64,000 nucleotides of DNA from Ichthyenterobacterium magnum (GCF_003610635.1 NZ_RAQJ01000007.1:1-64000), one strand, 5' to 3'; positions 43,912 to 53,154 are shown, counted from the first letter of the stretch. Program-made: numbers and translations. Notes: generated by a model not told the origin, from the letters alone.

Positions 43912-46900
43912 ATGATACAAACTACTCCCTATAAACCTAAGTATAAAGTTAGAATTGTTACTGCAGCATCATTGTTTGATGGTCATGACGCATCTATAAA
44001 TATAATGAGACGTATTATTCAGGCAACTGGAGTTGAAGTTATTCATTTAGGACATGATCGTAGTGTTGAAGAAGTGGTTAATACAGCCATTCAAGAAGAT
44101 GCAAATGCTATTTGCTTAACCTCATATCAAGGCGGTCATAACGAATACTTTAAGTATATGCGTGATTTGTTGAACGAGCGAGGAGCAGAACATATTAAAA
44201 TTTTTGGAGGTGGTGGTGGCGTTATCCTTCCAACTGAAATAAAAGAGTTGATGGATTACGGGATTGATCGTATTTATTCTCCTGATGATGGTCGCGAAAT
44301 GGGTTTACAAGGCATGATTAATGACTTGGTTGAGAAATCTGACTTTGCTATTGGCGACACTTTAAATGGCGAAGTTGATATTTTAGCTGAAAAGAACCCA
44401 AAAGCGATTGCTCGCGTTATTTCTTCAGCTGAAAATTTTCCTGAGGTAGCAAAAGAGACTTTAGATAAAATTCATGTTAAAAATAAAGATTCTAAAACAC
44501 CAGTTTTAGGAATTACAGGAACAGGTGGCGCAGGAAAATCTAGTTTGGTTGATGAGTTAGTACGTCGTTTTTTAATAGATTTTCCAGAAAAAACAATTGG
44601 ACTTGTTTCTGTAGACCCTTCAAAACGAAAAACTGGAGGTGCGCTTTTAGGAGATCGTATTCGCATGAATGCGATTAATTCACCTAGAGTGTACATGCGT
44701 AGTTTGGCAACACGTCAATCTAATTTGGCATTATCAAAATATGTAAATGAAGCGGTTGAGGTTTTAAAAGCAGCAGAATACGATTTAATTATTTTAGAAA
44801 CATCTGGTATTGGTCAATCTGATACTGAGATTATAGAACATTCTGATGTGTCATTATATGTGATGACTCCAGAATTTGGTGCAGCAACGCAGCTAGAAAA
44901 AATCGATATGCTTGATTTTGCCGATTTAGTTGCAATAAATAAGTTTGACAAACGCGGTTCTTTAGATGCTTTACGTGATGTAAAAAAGCAATACATGCGT
45001 AACAATAATCTTTGGGATATTCCTCAAGATGAATTACCAGTTTACGGAACAATTGCATCTCAATTTAACGATCCAGGAATGAATACGCTTTATAAAGCGA
45101 TTATGGATAAGTTAGTTGAAAAAGCTGATGCTGATTTAAAATCGACATTCGAGATTTCTAAAGAAATGAGCGAAAAGATTTTTGTGATTCCACCTAATAG
45201 AACACGTTATTTATCTGAAATTGCAGAAAACAACCGTGCTTACGATAAAAAAGCAATAGAGCAAGTTGAAGTTGCTCAGAAATTGTATGGAATTTATAAA
45301 ACAATTTGTTCTGTTGCTGTCATTTCTAACGAAAGTGAGAAATCTCATTTGAATAAATTTGGTATTGACCAAGAAGAGATTCTTCGTACTGCTCAGAATG
45401 ACAAAAAAGACTTTATTAAGTTGTTAATAGCTGAATTCGACCGTGTAAAATTAAATCTTGATCCATATAACTGGGAAATGATAACGGGTTGGGATGAGAA
45501 AGTAAATAAATACAAGAACCCTATATATTCATTTAAAGTAAGAGATAAGGAGATTAAAATAGAAACGCATACAGAGTCATTATCGCATCTTCAAATTCCT
45601 AAAGTAGCTTTACCAAAGTATCAAGCTTGGGGAGATATTTTAAAATGGAATTTACAAGAAAATGTACCTGGAGAATTTCCTTATACTTCAGGTTTATATC
45701 CTTTTAAACGTACCGGAGAAGATCCAGCACGTATGTTTGCAGGAGAAGGTGGACCAGAACGTACTAACAGACGTTTTCATTATGTAAGTGCAGGTTTGCC
45801 AGCAAAACGTTTATCTACGGCTTTTGATAGTGTAACTTTATATGGTAATGACCCCGATCATCGTCCTGATATTTATGGTAAAATTGGAAATGCTGGTGTA
45901 TCTATCTGTTGTTTAGATGATGCTAAAAAACTCTATTCGGGTTTTGATTTAGCAAACGTAATGACGTCTGTGAGTATGACTATTAATGGTCCTGCGCCAA
46001 TGTTATTAGGCTTTTTTATGAATGCCGCTATCGATCAGCAATGTGAGATTTATATTAAAGAAAATAATTTAGAAAAGGACGTTGAAACTAAAATTGAAAA
46101 ACTATATAAAGGTAATGAGCGTCCTAAATACAATGGTGATTTACCAGAAGGAAACAATGGTTTAGGCTTAATGCTATTAGGTGTTACAGGAGATCAGGTG
46201 TTACCAGAAGATGTTTATCAAGATATAAAAGTTAGAACTATAGCTCAAGTACGCGGAACAGTACAAGCAGATATTTTAAAAGAAGATCAGGCACAAAACA
46301 CTTGTATTTTTTCTACTGAATTTGCATTGCGTTTAATGGGAGATGTACAAGAATATTTTATTGAAAATAACGTTCGTAATTTTTATTCGGTTTCTATTTC
46401 AGGCTATCATATTGCAGAAGCTGGTGCAAACCCAATTACGCAATTAGCATTAACCTTATCTAATGGTTTCACTTATGTGGAATATTATTTAAGTCGTGGC
46501 ATGGACATTAATAAATTTGGACCAAACTTATCGTTCTTTTTCTCTAACGGAATTGATCCAGAATATGCAGTAATTGGTCGTGTGGCTCGTAAAATTTGGG
46601 CAAAAGCTATGAAGCATAAATATGGAGCAAATGCTAGAGCGCAAATGCTTAAGTATCATATTCAAACTTCTGGTCGTAGTTTACACGCTCAAGAAATTGA
46701 TTTTAATGATATTCGTACAACGCTACAGGCGTTATATGCCATTTACGACAATTGTAATTCGTTGCATACCAATGCTTATGATGAGGCTATAACGACACCA
46801 ACAGAAGAATCTGTGCGTCGTGCAATGGCAATTCAACTTATTATAAACAAAGAATTAGGATTAAATAAAAACGAAAACCCAATTCAAGGCTCTTTTATTA

Positions 46901-47346
46901 TTGAAGAACTAACAGATTTAGTTGAAGAAGCTGTGCTATTAGAGTTTGATCGTATTACAGAACGTGGTGGTGTTTTAGGTGCAATGGAAACCATGTATCA
47001 ACGCTCTAAAATTCAAGAAGAGAGTTTATATTATGAAACTTTGAAACATAATGGTAAATTTCCAATTGTTGGAGTGAATACGTTTTTAAGCTCTAAAGGT
47101 TCGCCAACAGTTATTCCTGCTGAAGTTATTCGAGCTACGGAAGAAGAGAAACAATTTCAAATTAAGACTTTAGAGAATCTTCATAAAGCAAATGATACAA
47201 AAGCATTATTAAAGGAATTGCAAAAGAAAGCTATCAATAACGAAAATATTTTTGAAGCCTTAATGGATGTTTGTAAAGTATGTTCTCTTGGAGAAATCAC
47301 TTCATCATTGTTTGAAGTTGGTGGTCAGTATAGACGCAACATGTAA
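43912..47346 (+). CDS. icmF: Fused isobutyryl-CoA mutase (IcmF-type) with in-frame repeat insertion
   Basis: A 1144-residue B12-dependent acyl-CoA mutase. Residues 8-140 are the cobalamin-binding domain ([15 protein letters not shown]), 195-450 the MeaB-like GTPase ([34 protein letters not shown]) and 550-1140 the mutase barrel ([20 protein letters not shown] in part). This fused order is that of IcmF, which interconverts isobutyryl- and butyryl-CoA (or pivalyl/isovaleryl-CoA); methylmalonyl-CoA activity is less likely. Residues 470-497 are encoded by an 84-bp inverted-repeat element in the linker. No B12 riboswitch is seen upstream. Confidence 0.9.
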   Translation: MIQTTPYKPKYKVRIVTAASLFDGHDASINIMRRIIQATGVEVIHLGHDRSVEEVVNTAIQEDANAICLTSYQGGHNEYFKYMRDLLNERGAEHIKIFGGGGGVILPTEIKELMDYGIDRIYSPDDGREMGLQGMINDLVEKSDFAIGDTLNGEVDILAEKNPKAIARVISSAENFPEVAKETLDKIHVKNKDSKTPVLGITGTGGAGKSSLVDELVRRFLIDFPEKTIGLVSVDPSKRKTGGALLGDRIRMNAINSPRVYMRSLATRQSNLALSKYVNEAVEVLKAAEYDLIILETSGIGQSDTEIIEHSDVSLYVMTPEFGAATQLEKIDMLDFADLVAINKFDKRGSLDALRDVKKQYMRNNNLWDIPQDELPVYGTIASQFNDPGMNTLYKAIMDKLVEKADADLKSTFEISKEMSEKIFVIPPNRTRYLSEIAENNRAYDKKAIEQVEVAQKLYGIYKTICSVAVISNESEKSHLNKFGIDQEEILRTAQNDKKDFIKLLIAEFDRVKLNLDPYNWEMITGWDEKVNKYKNPIYSFKVRDKEIKIETHTESLSHLQIPKVALPKYQAWGDILKWNLQENVPGEFPYTSGLYPFKRTGEDPARMFAGEGGPERTNRRFHYVSAGLPAKRLSTAFDSVTLYGNDPDHRPDIYGKIGNAGVSICCLDDAKKLYSGFDLANVMTSVSMTINGPAPMLLGFFMNAAIDQQCEIYIKENNLEKDVETKIEKLYKGNERPKYNGDLPEGNNGLGLMLLGVTGDQVLPEDVYQDIKVRTIAQVRGTVQADILKEDQAQNTCIFSTEFALRLMGDVQEYFIENNVRNFYSVSISGYHIAEAGANPITQLALTLSNGFTYVEYYLSRGMDINKFGPNLSFFFSNGIDPEYAVIGRVARKIWAKAMKHKYGANARAQMLKYHIQTSGRSLHAQEIDFNDIRTTLQALYAIYDNCNSLHTNAYDEAITTPTEESVRRAMAIQLIINKELGLNKNENPIQGSFIIEELTDLVEEAVLLEFDRITERGGVLGAMETMYQRSKIQEESLYYETLKHNGKFPIVGVNTFLSSKGSPTVIPAEVIRATEEEKQFQIKTLENLHKANDTKALLKELQKKAINNENIFEALMDVCKVCSLGEITSSLFEVGGQYRRNM
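45319..45402. repeat. Translated palindromic element (84 bp) inside the mutase gene
   Basis: Starts GTCATT and ends AATGAC; both ends can be read inward as GTCATT(C/T)CT or GTCATTCTGA and then (G)AATCTC, so the element is an imperfect inverted repeat. Its length is 28 codons and it begins exactly at a codon boundary (residue 470), adding VISNESEKS...[10 protein letters not shown] to the linker between the GTPase and mutase domains. Confidence 0.75.
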
Positions 47347-47393
47347 AAGTATAATCACTTTATTGTTTTACGGAATTTAATTATTTAAAACAT

Positions 47394-47430
47394 GAGTTTT
47401 TATTTAAAAAAATAAAACACTCTGATTTTT
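47394..47430 (+). terminator. Likely terminator after icmF
   Basis: GAGT-TTTTATTT pairs with AAATAAAA-C-ACTC (one bulged C), followed by TGATTTTT; 48 nt after the stop codon. Confidence 0.5.
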
Positions 47431-47595
47431 AAATAATTACAGCTGTTGGTCGTTTTTTTAAGCATACTACTACAAGTTATATTGCTAATTATGCTTTTGG
47501 TCTAATTTGCAATTAGATTTAGTAATTTTTATTTTCTTGGATGTAAATTTATATTCCCTCGATTTAATGTTTAACCCAATAATACATTTAGCGTT

Positions 47596-47739
47596 ATGGA
47601 ATCTACTTTAAATTATAAATTTAAAAGACAATCAAAAAACCATTTAGAATGGTTATTAAATACAATCAAATCTGAAAGATATTTTCAAGCTGAAAGTTAT
47701 ATAGTTACTGCTGATTATAGTACTAGTAAGATGATGTAA
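47596..47739 (+). CDS. Possible 47-residue protein
   Basis: ATG 47596 to TAA 47739 encodes 47 residues (MESTLNYKFKRQSKNHLEWL, then NTIKSERYFQAESYI and VTADYSTSKMM). The N-terminal half is basic with a short amphipathic helix. It ends one base before the converging DJ-1-like gene, as many real convergent pairs here. No homologue is recognised; a TACATTTA box overlaps the start region. Confidence 0.4.
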   Translation: MESTLNYKFKRQSKNHLEWLLNTIKSERYFQAESYIVTADYSTSKMM

Positions 47740-47740
47740 T

Positions 47741-48502
47741 TTAATGTTTTATGATTGTATGGGGAATGTTTTTTAAATCCCAATCAATTACTAAACCTTG
47801 AGCTAGACGTTGCGCTACCTTTTTTCCGTACAAATACTCACATAAATATAAAGCAGCTTCAAAAGATTTTGCGCCACCTGCTGATGTAATATATTTTCCG
47901 TCATGTACAAAGAGTACATTTTTTCTAATATCTAAATTTGGAAACATTTCGCGCATAGCATTTATGTCACTAGGAAATGTAGTAGAAACAGAATTATTAA
48001 GTAATCCGGCTTTTGCCAATACAAATGCGCCATCACAATGTGATGTTATAAATTTTGCTTCTTTATCGACTTGCTTTATAAAGTTTAGCATAGCAACATC
48101 TTCTAAATCTGAATCTAAATGATGTTCTGCACTTGGCACAACCAGAATATCAATTTTTGGTAAATTGTCTTTAATGTAATTAAAATCAGGGATAATACGC
48201 ATGCCTTCAAACGTAACAATTGGATTGTCGGTATTTGCAACAGTAAAAACATTCATAGGTTTTATACGATCTCTAAAAATGGTGTGTTGAAAAATATCAA
48301 AAGGTGCAGTTAATTCTGTATTAAAAACACCATCCATAATTAAAAATGCTACATTATATCTGTTAGGTTTTAATTTTGGGAACTCTTTTTTGTCTTGTTG
48401 AGTTTGCTTCAGCACCTCATTATTAAAACCTTCCTTTTTATCTTCAGTAGAATTACAACTTACTAAAGCAGTTAAGATTATTATAAATAAAATATGTTTC
48501 AT
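47741..48502 (-). CDS. DJ-1/PfpI-family lipoprotein
   Basis: A 253-residue product from ATG 48502 (MKHILFIIILTALVSCNSTED, lipobox Cys16). Upstream in-frame ATG 48580 would destroy the signal and overlap the VOC gene. The mature part is a DJ-1/PfpI domain with the Cys elbow in FITSHCDGAFVLAKAGL and the GGAKSFEAALYLCE end. The linker after the lipobox (EGFNNEVLKQTQQDKKEF) looks like a decayed copy of the repeat found in icmF. Last gene of the MFS-VOC-DJ-1 operon; possibly detoxification or amidase activity at the envelope. Confidence 0.85.
   Translation of the reverse strand: MKHILFIIILTALVSCNSTEDKKEGFNNEVLKQTQQDKKEFPKLKPNRYNVAFLIMDGVFNTELTAPFDIFQHTIFRDRIKPMNVFTVANTDNPIVTFEGMRIIPDFNYIKDNLPKIDILVVPSAEHHLDSDLEDVAMLNFIKQVDKEAKFITSHCDGAFVLAKAGLLNNSVSTTFPSDINAMREMFPNLDIRKNVLFVHDGKYITSAGGAKSFEAALYLCEYLYGKKVAQRLAQGLVIDWDLKNIPHTIIKH
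48391..48418 (-). repeat. Possible decayed interspersed repeat in the DJ-1-like gene
   Basis: Minus-strand bases GAGGTGCTGAAGCAAACTCA and then ACAAGACAAAAAAGAG resemble the 3' end of the icmF element (GAGATTCTTC...AATGACAAAAAAGA). Similar place in the protein: a flexible linker. Confidence 0.35.
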
Positions 48503-48509
48503 TTCAGTA

Positions 48510-48890
48510 TTACGGATTAATTCGCCAAGGTGGATTTGTTCTGTTTTTTCCTGCTTTATAAAGTATAATATGATTGCCATCTAAATCATTAAGATGTGCT
48601 TCTCGCCATAACCAATTTTTATCTTCAGCTTCAGAAGTAAATATAATTCCTTTTTGTTGAAGTTGTTTTACCAATTCATCCAGATTGTCATCTTCAAAAT
48701 AAATAGTAATACCATCACCTTTTGGTAATGTACTCACCTTATGTATTGAAAACGTTGAGTTTCCGTCAGGACATTCAAATCGTACATAACGAGGTAGTGC
48801 ATCAACTATTAAAAGTAATCCTAATTTTTTGTAAAATTCTGTCGCTTTAACAACGTCTAACGACGGAATTGTAATTTGATTTAAATTCAT
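48510..48890 (-). CDS. VOC/glyoxalase-bleomycin-resistance family protein
   Basis: A 126-residue single VOC domain with two beta-alpha-beta units: NQITIPSLDVVKATEFYKKL at the start and WREAHLNDLDGNHIILYKAG at the end. Metal-binding positions appear as an early Gln/Thr region and Glu/His in the second half; the exact ligands cannot be assigned. Overlaps the MFS gene by 4 bp and lies 7 bp before the DJ-1-like gene. Members act as glyoxalases, dioxygenases or drug-binding proteins. Confidence 0.8.
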   Translation of the reverse strand: MNLNQITIPSLDVVKATEFYKKLGLLLIVDALPRYVRFECPDGNSTFSIHKVSTLPKGDGITIYFEDDNLDELVKQLQQKGIIFTSEAEDKNWLWREAHLNDLDGNHIILYKAGKNRTNPPWRINP

Positions 48891-50098
48891 GAAGTCTCAT
48901 TTTTTATTCTTAAATATTGCTTTAAAATATACAGTAATATAATGCATAGAAATCCTAAACCAATCATGATATACCAAGTGGAGTTAAATCCTAATTTATC
49001 TACCATTTGCATTCCTGCATTATGACCAAAAATATGAGCAATTGAGAATGAAATGGTGTATAGTGCCATATATTCTCCTTGATTCCCTTTTTTTGCACGT
49101 TCCATTGCAAAAGCATTAGAAAAAGGGAACACAATCATTTCTCCTACAGTCATGAATAACATTCCTACTAATAAAATGCCAACCCATGATGTTGTATTTA
49201 AAACTAAAAAACTTACTGCTGTTAAAATAGCTCCCAATAGCATTAAGCCAACCTTAGTATGTTTGCTATTTTCTAACCATTTTATCAATGGCATTTCTAA
49301 AATGAATATAAATAACCCATTTAAACCTAATAATAAGCCAATTTCTAATTCGGTTAGCATATGTATGTCTTTGTAGTATAATGGCATTGTAGAGAAATAT
49401 TGTAGAAACATAATTCCAAAAATTGTCATTGATGCCAGAAAAATCCAAAATACTTTGTCTTTGTATGCAGATTCTGGTTTTTCATTTTTTATACTATCTA
49501 AAGGTGTTGTGCTTTTTGGGTTTAAAACTTTTACTAAAAGTATTGTTGCTAAAATACACGTTATTCCATCTATCCAAAACAAACCGCCATAGCTCATAGT
49601 GGTGATAATTAATCCTCCAACAGCTGGACCAGCAGAAAAGCCAAGATTAATAGCTAATCTTATAAGTGTTACAGAACGCGTTTTGTTTTCTGGTTTACTA
49701 TATGTGCTCATAGCAACAAACATAGCAGGTCTAAAGGTATCAGCTACAGTCATTACTAAGAAAATTCCAAAACAGATAGAATAGAAAGTATTTAAAAATT
49801 GAAGTGCGATGAACAAAATACCTGTACTAAGTAAACTTCTTACCATGACTTTATAGTAACCTATCTTATCAGTTAGTTTTCCACCTAACCAAGAACCAAC
49901 TACTGATCCTAATCCAAAAGAAGTCATTACCCAACCTACATCACTAAGACTAAATTCTAAGTTCGTAGTAAGGTATAGTGACAGAAATGGAATTACCATA
50001 GTTCCAGCTCTATTAATTAATGTGATAAGTGCGAGCCACCAAACCTCTTTAGAGAGACCTCTAAATGTATCGATGTAATTGTTAAATAGCGTTTTCAT
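48887..50098 (-). CDS. MFS efflux transporter (DHA1 type) behind an attenuator
   Basis: A 403-residue transporter with twelve helices. Motif A is seen in GSWLGGKLTDKIGYYKV between helices 2 and 3, and motif-C-like sequence in NLGFSAGPAVGGLI in helix 5, both typical of drug:H+ antiporters. It heads an operon with VOC and DJ-1-like genes. The 157-nt leader contains a short ORF and a terminator (50125-50256), so expression is probably controlled by premature termination. Confidence 0.85.
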   Translation of the reverse strand: MKTLFNNYIDTFRGLSKEVWWLALITLINRAGTMVIPFLSLYLTTNLEFSLSDVGWVMTSFGLGSVVGSWLGGKLTDKIGYYKVMVRSLLSTGILFIALQFLNTFYSICFGIFLVMTVADTFRPAMFVAMSTYSKPENKTRSVTLIRLAINLGFSAGPAVGGLIITTMSYGGLFWIDGITCILATILLVKVLNPKSTTPLDSIKNEKPESAYKDKVFWIFLASMTIFGIMFLQYFSTMPLYYKDIHMLTELEIGLLLGLNGLFIFILEMPLIKWLENSKHTKVGLMLLGAILTAVSFLVLNTTSWVGILLVGMLFMTVGEMIVFPFSNAFAMERAKKGNQGEYMALYTISFSIAHIFGHNAGMQMVDKLGFNSTWYIMIGLGFLCIILLYILKQYLRIKNETS

Positions 50099-50124
50099 TT
50101 GGTTGATTGATTAGTATAAAAATA

Positions 50125-50152
50125 AAAAGTCCAACTTTGCAGTTGGACTTTT
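50125..50152 (-). terminator. Terminator in the leader of the MFS operon
   Basis: On the minus strand AAAAGTCCAACT, loop GCAA, AGTTGGACTTTT, then TATTTTTAT; a 12-bp perfect stem 27 nt before the MFS start. No gene on either strand ends here. Confidence 0.8.
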
Positions 50153-50181
50153 ACATATTGTATTATTAAATAATAATATCG

Positions 50182-50256
50182 TCATAATATATAAGAAGCC
50201 CAACTCTTGTAAAAAGAGGTACACTGTTGCTTATAATTTTTGACGTTATTACGCAT
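50182..50256 (-). CDS. 24-residue leader peptide ORF
   Basis: ATG 50256 to TGA 50182 encodes MRNNVKNYKQQCTSFYKSWA followed by SYIL. It ends about 30 nt before the terminator. Codons 18-20 (AGT TGG GCT) lie in the segment 50196-50205, which can pair with the 5' arm of the terminator (10 bp, one G-U). This is the layout of ribosome-dependent attenuation. No database match was checked. Confidence 0.5.
   Translation of the reverse strand: MRNNVKNYKQQCTSFYKSWASYIL
50196..50218 (-). promoter_or_regulatory. Antiterminator arm and local hairpin of the MFS leader
   Basis: Minus-strand AGTTGGGCTT (50205-50196) complements AAGTCCAACT of the terminator 5' arm. An overlapping 5-bp hairpin CTCTT/AAGAG (50204-50218) could compete with it. 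The two pairings are mutually exclusive with, respectively, the terminator and the antiterminator. Confidence 0.5.
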
Positions 50257-50303
50257 TGTTTTATTTTAAGATGGTTAAAGCTATGAAAAAAAAGTTTAAG
50301 TTG

Positions 50304-50311
50304 TATTTTTG
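50304..50311 (+). promoter_or_regulatory. -7 element for the DUF1684 gene
   Basis: TATTTTTG fits TAnnTTTG, 20 nt upstream of the ATG at 50332. Confidence 0.5.
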
Positions 50312-50331
50312 ATTTCTGAAAATATATTAAA

Positions 50332-50934
50332 ATGAAACATATTACTCTTTTGTTTTTAGTGGTGTCAATATTAAGTTGTGCTCAAGAAAAAAGACCTATA
50401 GAAGGTGATACTGAATGGCAACGTGAGATTAATGCTAGTTATAAAGATGCATCGAGTTCACCTTTAAAAGATAAAGACCGAAAAAAGTTTACGGGTTTAG
50501 ATTTTTATAAATTTGATTCTGTTTATGTTGTAACAGCGAAGTTAAAAAGAACACCAAACGCAAAACCGTTTAAGATGAAAACAACTACTGAGCGTTTACC
50601 AGAATATGTGCAATATGGAATAGTTACTTTTAGTTTAAATGAAAAAGAGTATCAACTTAGTATTTATCAAAATTTAGGATTATTAACCGAAGAAGGCTAT
50701 GAAGATTATTTATTTCTTCCTTTTTTAGACGATACAAATGGAGAAGGAAGTTATTCTGGAGGACGATACACTGAAGCTCGTATACCAGAAGGAGACATTA
50801 TAGTTATAGATTTCAATACAGCATATAATCCTTATTGCGCTTATAACGAAAAATATTCTTGTCCTATAGTACCAAGAGAAAATTATATTGCAGCAGAAAT
50901 TAAAGCTGGTGTGAAGGCTTTTAAAAAAGATTAA
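50332..50934 (+). CDS. DUF1684 lipoprotein
   Basis: A 200-residue lipoprotein (SILSCAQEKRP; acylated Cys16) with the DUF1684 marks FLPFLDDTNGEGSYSGGRY and the C-terminal IDFNTAYNPYCAYNEKYSCP, which has two Cys and is the most conserved part of the family. Function unknown. The 3' end overlaps the converging crcB gene by 4 bp. Confidence 0.88.
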   Translation: MKHITLLFLVVSILSCAQEKRPIEGDTEWQREINASYKDASSSPLKDKDRKKFTGLDFYKFDSVYVVTAKLKRTPNAKPFKMKTTTERLPEYVQYGIVTFSLNEKEYQLSIYQNLGLLTEEGYEDYLFLPFLDDTNGEGSYSGGRYTEARIPEGDIIVIDFNTAYNPYCAYNEKYSCPIVPRENYIAAEIKAGVKAFKKD

Positions 50935-51299
50935 GCTTTTACTAAATACATACCAAAGAAAACTGCCAAAAAACCAATTACAAAACTTGCTATAGTATAG
51001 ATGGCAAAACTTGTAAAGTCACCAGATTTTAATAGTACATGGTTTTCATAGGCAAAAGTTGAAAAGGTTGTGAAACCTCCGCAAAATCCAGTTGCTAATA
51101 ATAAAGTTTGGTTTTGAGTAAGTGTGTCATTTTTTGCAGCTAAGCCTAAAATAAGCCCTATAAGTAAGCTTCCTAAAATATTTGCAGCAAATGTACCATA
51201 AGGTATTCCTGATTCTGGATTGTTTAAATATTTACCTATTAGGTATCGTAAAACACTTCCAAATCCACCACCAATAAAAACAAGTAAGAGTTGTTTCAT
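50931..51299 (-). CDS. crcB: Fluoride channel CrcB/Fluc
   Basis: A 122-residue membrane protein with four helices that works as an antiparallel dimer to export fluoride. Marks: GGGFGSVLRYLIGKYL near residue 10, GTFAANILGSLLIGLILG, and GFCGGFTTFSTFAYE with the Na+-site/TFST motif. Upstream there are only 13 nt between a terminator stem and the start, so there is no room for a fluoride riboswitch. Confidence 0.94.
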   Translation of the reverse strand: MKQLLLVFIGGGFGSVLRYLIGKYLNNPESGIPYGTFAANILGSLLIGLILGLAAKNDTLTQNQTLLLATGFCGGFTTFSTFAYENHVLLKSGDFTSFAIYTIASFVIGFLAVFFGMYLVKA

Positions 51300-51312
51300 T
51301 ATGTAAAAATAT

Positions 51313-51342
51313 AAAAGTTGCCATATAAATATGACAACTTTT
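51313..51342 (-). terminator. Terminator after the SRPBCC-GyrI gene
   Basis: AAAAGTTG (51313-51320) pairs with CAACTTTT (51335-51342), with an inner CATAT/ATATG stem and one mismatch. On the minus strand it follows the stop of the upstream gene and precedes crcB. Confidence 0.75.
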
Positions 51343-51361
51343 TATGATTTGTTTTGTGTGG

Positions 51362-52402
51362 TTATTTTACTGGATAGTAAATATCTGTTTGTATATCTTC
51401 AGGTTTAACTTGTGTAGGATCATTAACGTAAAGTTCCCAAATCATTTCTTTGCGTTCTAAACCTTTTTCTTTTATGTATGCATCTAAAGCCATGTGCGCT
51501 TTTTCGTCGCCATTACCATAATTTCCGTATTTAGAAACAGTAAGCGTATTTCCTTCTGGCAAACTTATTGCTGACATCCCATCTGCTGGAGCTAAGTCTT
51601 TTTTAAGCACTAGACCTATATAAAACTCTGCTTCACCTTTTTCTTCATCCCAACTTGTAAATACTGATGCTGGTGTAAACTCACCATATTTTAAATGTTG
51701 CATAGCATACATTCCTGCTTTTGGCATAAACTCCATAAAAAGTTTTGTCATTGCATCGTGGTTTATTTTAGTTTTTTGATAATAGCCAATAAAATTTTGT
51801 GTAGGAAGATTAACTTGACTAATGTCTCCAATTCTAAAGTTGTTTTGAGCTGTCATTTTAGTTTTTATTTCTGATGATACAATACTATCGAGTTTAAATA
51901 ATCCTCTATCAAAATCTGGTCCAGTATTGTCTTCAATACTTCCTGAAAATGTTGTGTACATTTTAGTCATAAAGTCTTGTTTACCTTTCATCGACCATGT
52001 TACTTTTGTACCATCATTAGTTGTCTCGAAGGTCCAATTAATATCAGATTCAGATTCAAAAGGTTTAATAAATGTAATGCGTTGTGCTATCGATTTATCT
52101 TTTTCAATTCCAGTAGTTTGCATATTGCCTTCACCAAGTATTTCACCATTCCAACCATAGCTTGCATTAACTCCAGATGTGTTTTCACTATAAGTCAATT
52201 TTGCATCAGGTTCATGCTCAATCCAAGGAGAAAAACTTGGCCATTCTTTGTAATCATTTACTTTATTAAATAAGTCAGATACTGGAGCTTTAATAACTCG
52301 GCTTCTGTTAAAATTAAATTCATTTGGTTGTACAGCAATATAAATTGCTAAACCAATAATTAGGATTAAGAGTAGAAAAAAAATGTATTTTAAAGCTTTC
52401 AT
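51362..52402 (-). CDS. Membrane-anchored SRPBCC plus GyrI-like effector-binding protein
   Basis: A 346-residue protein with one N-terminal helix (IFFLLLILIIGLAIYIAV), then an SRPBCC/START-like domain (residues 30-170; SRVIKAPVSDLFNKVNDYKE) and a GyrI-like domain (about 195-346; FIGYYQKTKINHDAMTKLF, ending QTDIYYPVK). Both domains bind hydrophobic or drug-like small molecules in relatives. The SRPBCC-GyrI fusion is known in Bacteroidota, with no assigned ligand. It faces the periplasm if the helix is an uncleaved anchor. Confidence 0.8.
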   Translation of the reverse strand: MKALKYIFFLLLILIIGLAIYIAVQPNEFNFNRSRVIKAPVSDLFNKVNDYKEWPSFSPWIEHEPDAKLTYSENTSGVNASYGWNGEILGEGNMQTTGIEKDKSIAQRITFIKPFESESDINWTFETTNDGTKVTWSMKGKQDFMTKMYTTFSGSIEDNTGPDFDRGLFKLDSIVSSEIKTKMTAQNNFRIGDISQVNLPTQNFIGYYQKTKINHDAMTKLFMEFMPKAGMYAMQHLKYGEFTPASVFTSWDEEKGEAEFYIGLVLKKDLAPADGMSAISLPEGNTLTVSKYGNYGNGDEKAHMALDAYIKEKGLERKEMIWELYVNDPTQVKPEDIQTDIYYPVK

Positions 52403-52566
52403 GTGTTAATTTATATTTTGTTAATTAGATCACATGCAACATCTTATAACTGTTTTTTTAGATAGTCATATTTTAATGATAGATGTTTCATAATTTTAAT
52501 TAATTGATGTTTTACCAAAGATAATTAAAATTATTTAAGCTTATTTGTAATGCTTTATTATAGAAA

Positions 52567-52656
52567 TTAATTTGAAGTTTTATTTTTATTAACACTAAAT
52601 TTAAGTAGTAGTAAATTAATAACGATTAAAGCCGTAATAAGAAATAAAGTAGTCAT
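52567..52656 (-). CDS. Possible 29-residue membrane microprotein
   Basis: ATG 52656 to TAA 52567 encodes MTTLFLITALIVINLLLLKF plus SVNKNKTSN: one hydrophobic helix with a polar end, the usual look of a single-pass microprotein. It lies between the LuxR-type gene and the SRPBCC gene on the same strand, in an otherwise empty 301-bp gap. No homologue is recognised. Confidence 0.3.
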   Translation of the reverse strand: MTTLFLITALIVINLLLLKFSVNKNKTSN

Positions 52657-52703
52657 TGTTTTGTTTTTTATTATATCGTTTTTTTATTAAAATGTCATCA
52701 GTG

Positions 52704-53084
52704 TTATAATTTGTTTTGTTGTAAATTATTTAGAATAGCATATTCAATTAGTTTTCCTTTTCCTACTAGGTTTAATTTTTTTCTAATATTTTTTCTATGT
52801 GTTTCTATAGTAGAACTACTTCGTTTTAATTGAATGGCTATTTCTGAGGTTTTAAGTCCATTACCTATTAAGTATAGTATTTGTTGTTCTCTGTTAGTTA
52901 ATTTTTTTAAATGAGAATTTTTATTTATTGTAGTAAACAAAAAAATTAAAGAATTAATTATTTTTTTATGAATACTAACTTCTTTTGTGGCTTCTAAAAT
53001 TAAAATTACGTCTTCTTTAGATAATAACTTTCCTTTTTTGTTTATACCATTAAGTGCATTTATAACATGTTTAATACTACTCAT
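52704..53084 (-). CDS. Receiver-less LuxR-type DNA-binding protein
   Basis: A 126-residue protein. The C-terminal 65 residues are a LuxR/GerE helix-turn-helix (LTNREQQILYLIGNGLKTSE, then SSSTIETHRKNIRKKLNLVGKGKL). The first 60 residues are helical but have no receiver domain. The DNA-binding part matches that of the adjacent NarL-type regulator, including GKG(K/E)L and YAI, so the two are related. A twin-terminator region of 150 bp separates them. Confidence 0.8.
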   Translation of the reverse strand: MSSIKHVINALNGINKKGKLLSKEDVILILEATKEVSIHKKIINSLIFLFTTINKNSHLKKLTNREQQILYLIGNGLKTSEIAIQLKRSSSTIETHRKNIRKKLNLVGKGKLIEYAILNNLQQNKL

Positions 53085-53128
53085 TTTAGTGTTAATTTAA
53101 TACTAATGTAGTTGTTATATGTACAAGG

Positions 53129-53154
53129 AAAAATCCCCATTGCTGGGGATTTTT
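53129..53154 (-). terminator. Terminator-like hairpin upstream of the LuxR-type gene
   Basis: AAAAATCCCCA (53129-53139), loop TTGC, TGGGGATTTTT (53144-53154): an 11-bp stem. No gene ends just upstream on either strand. Its sequence is almost that of the hairpin at 53267. Confidence 0.75.

Noticed and set aside
51300-51361. Fluoride riboswitch before crcB
   Set aside because: The space is taken by a terminator stem and only 13 nt remain before the start codon; no riboswitch pseudoknot fits.
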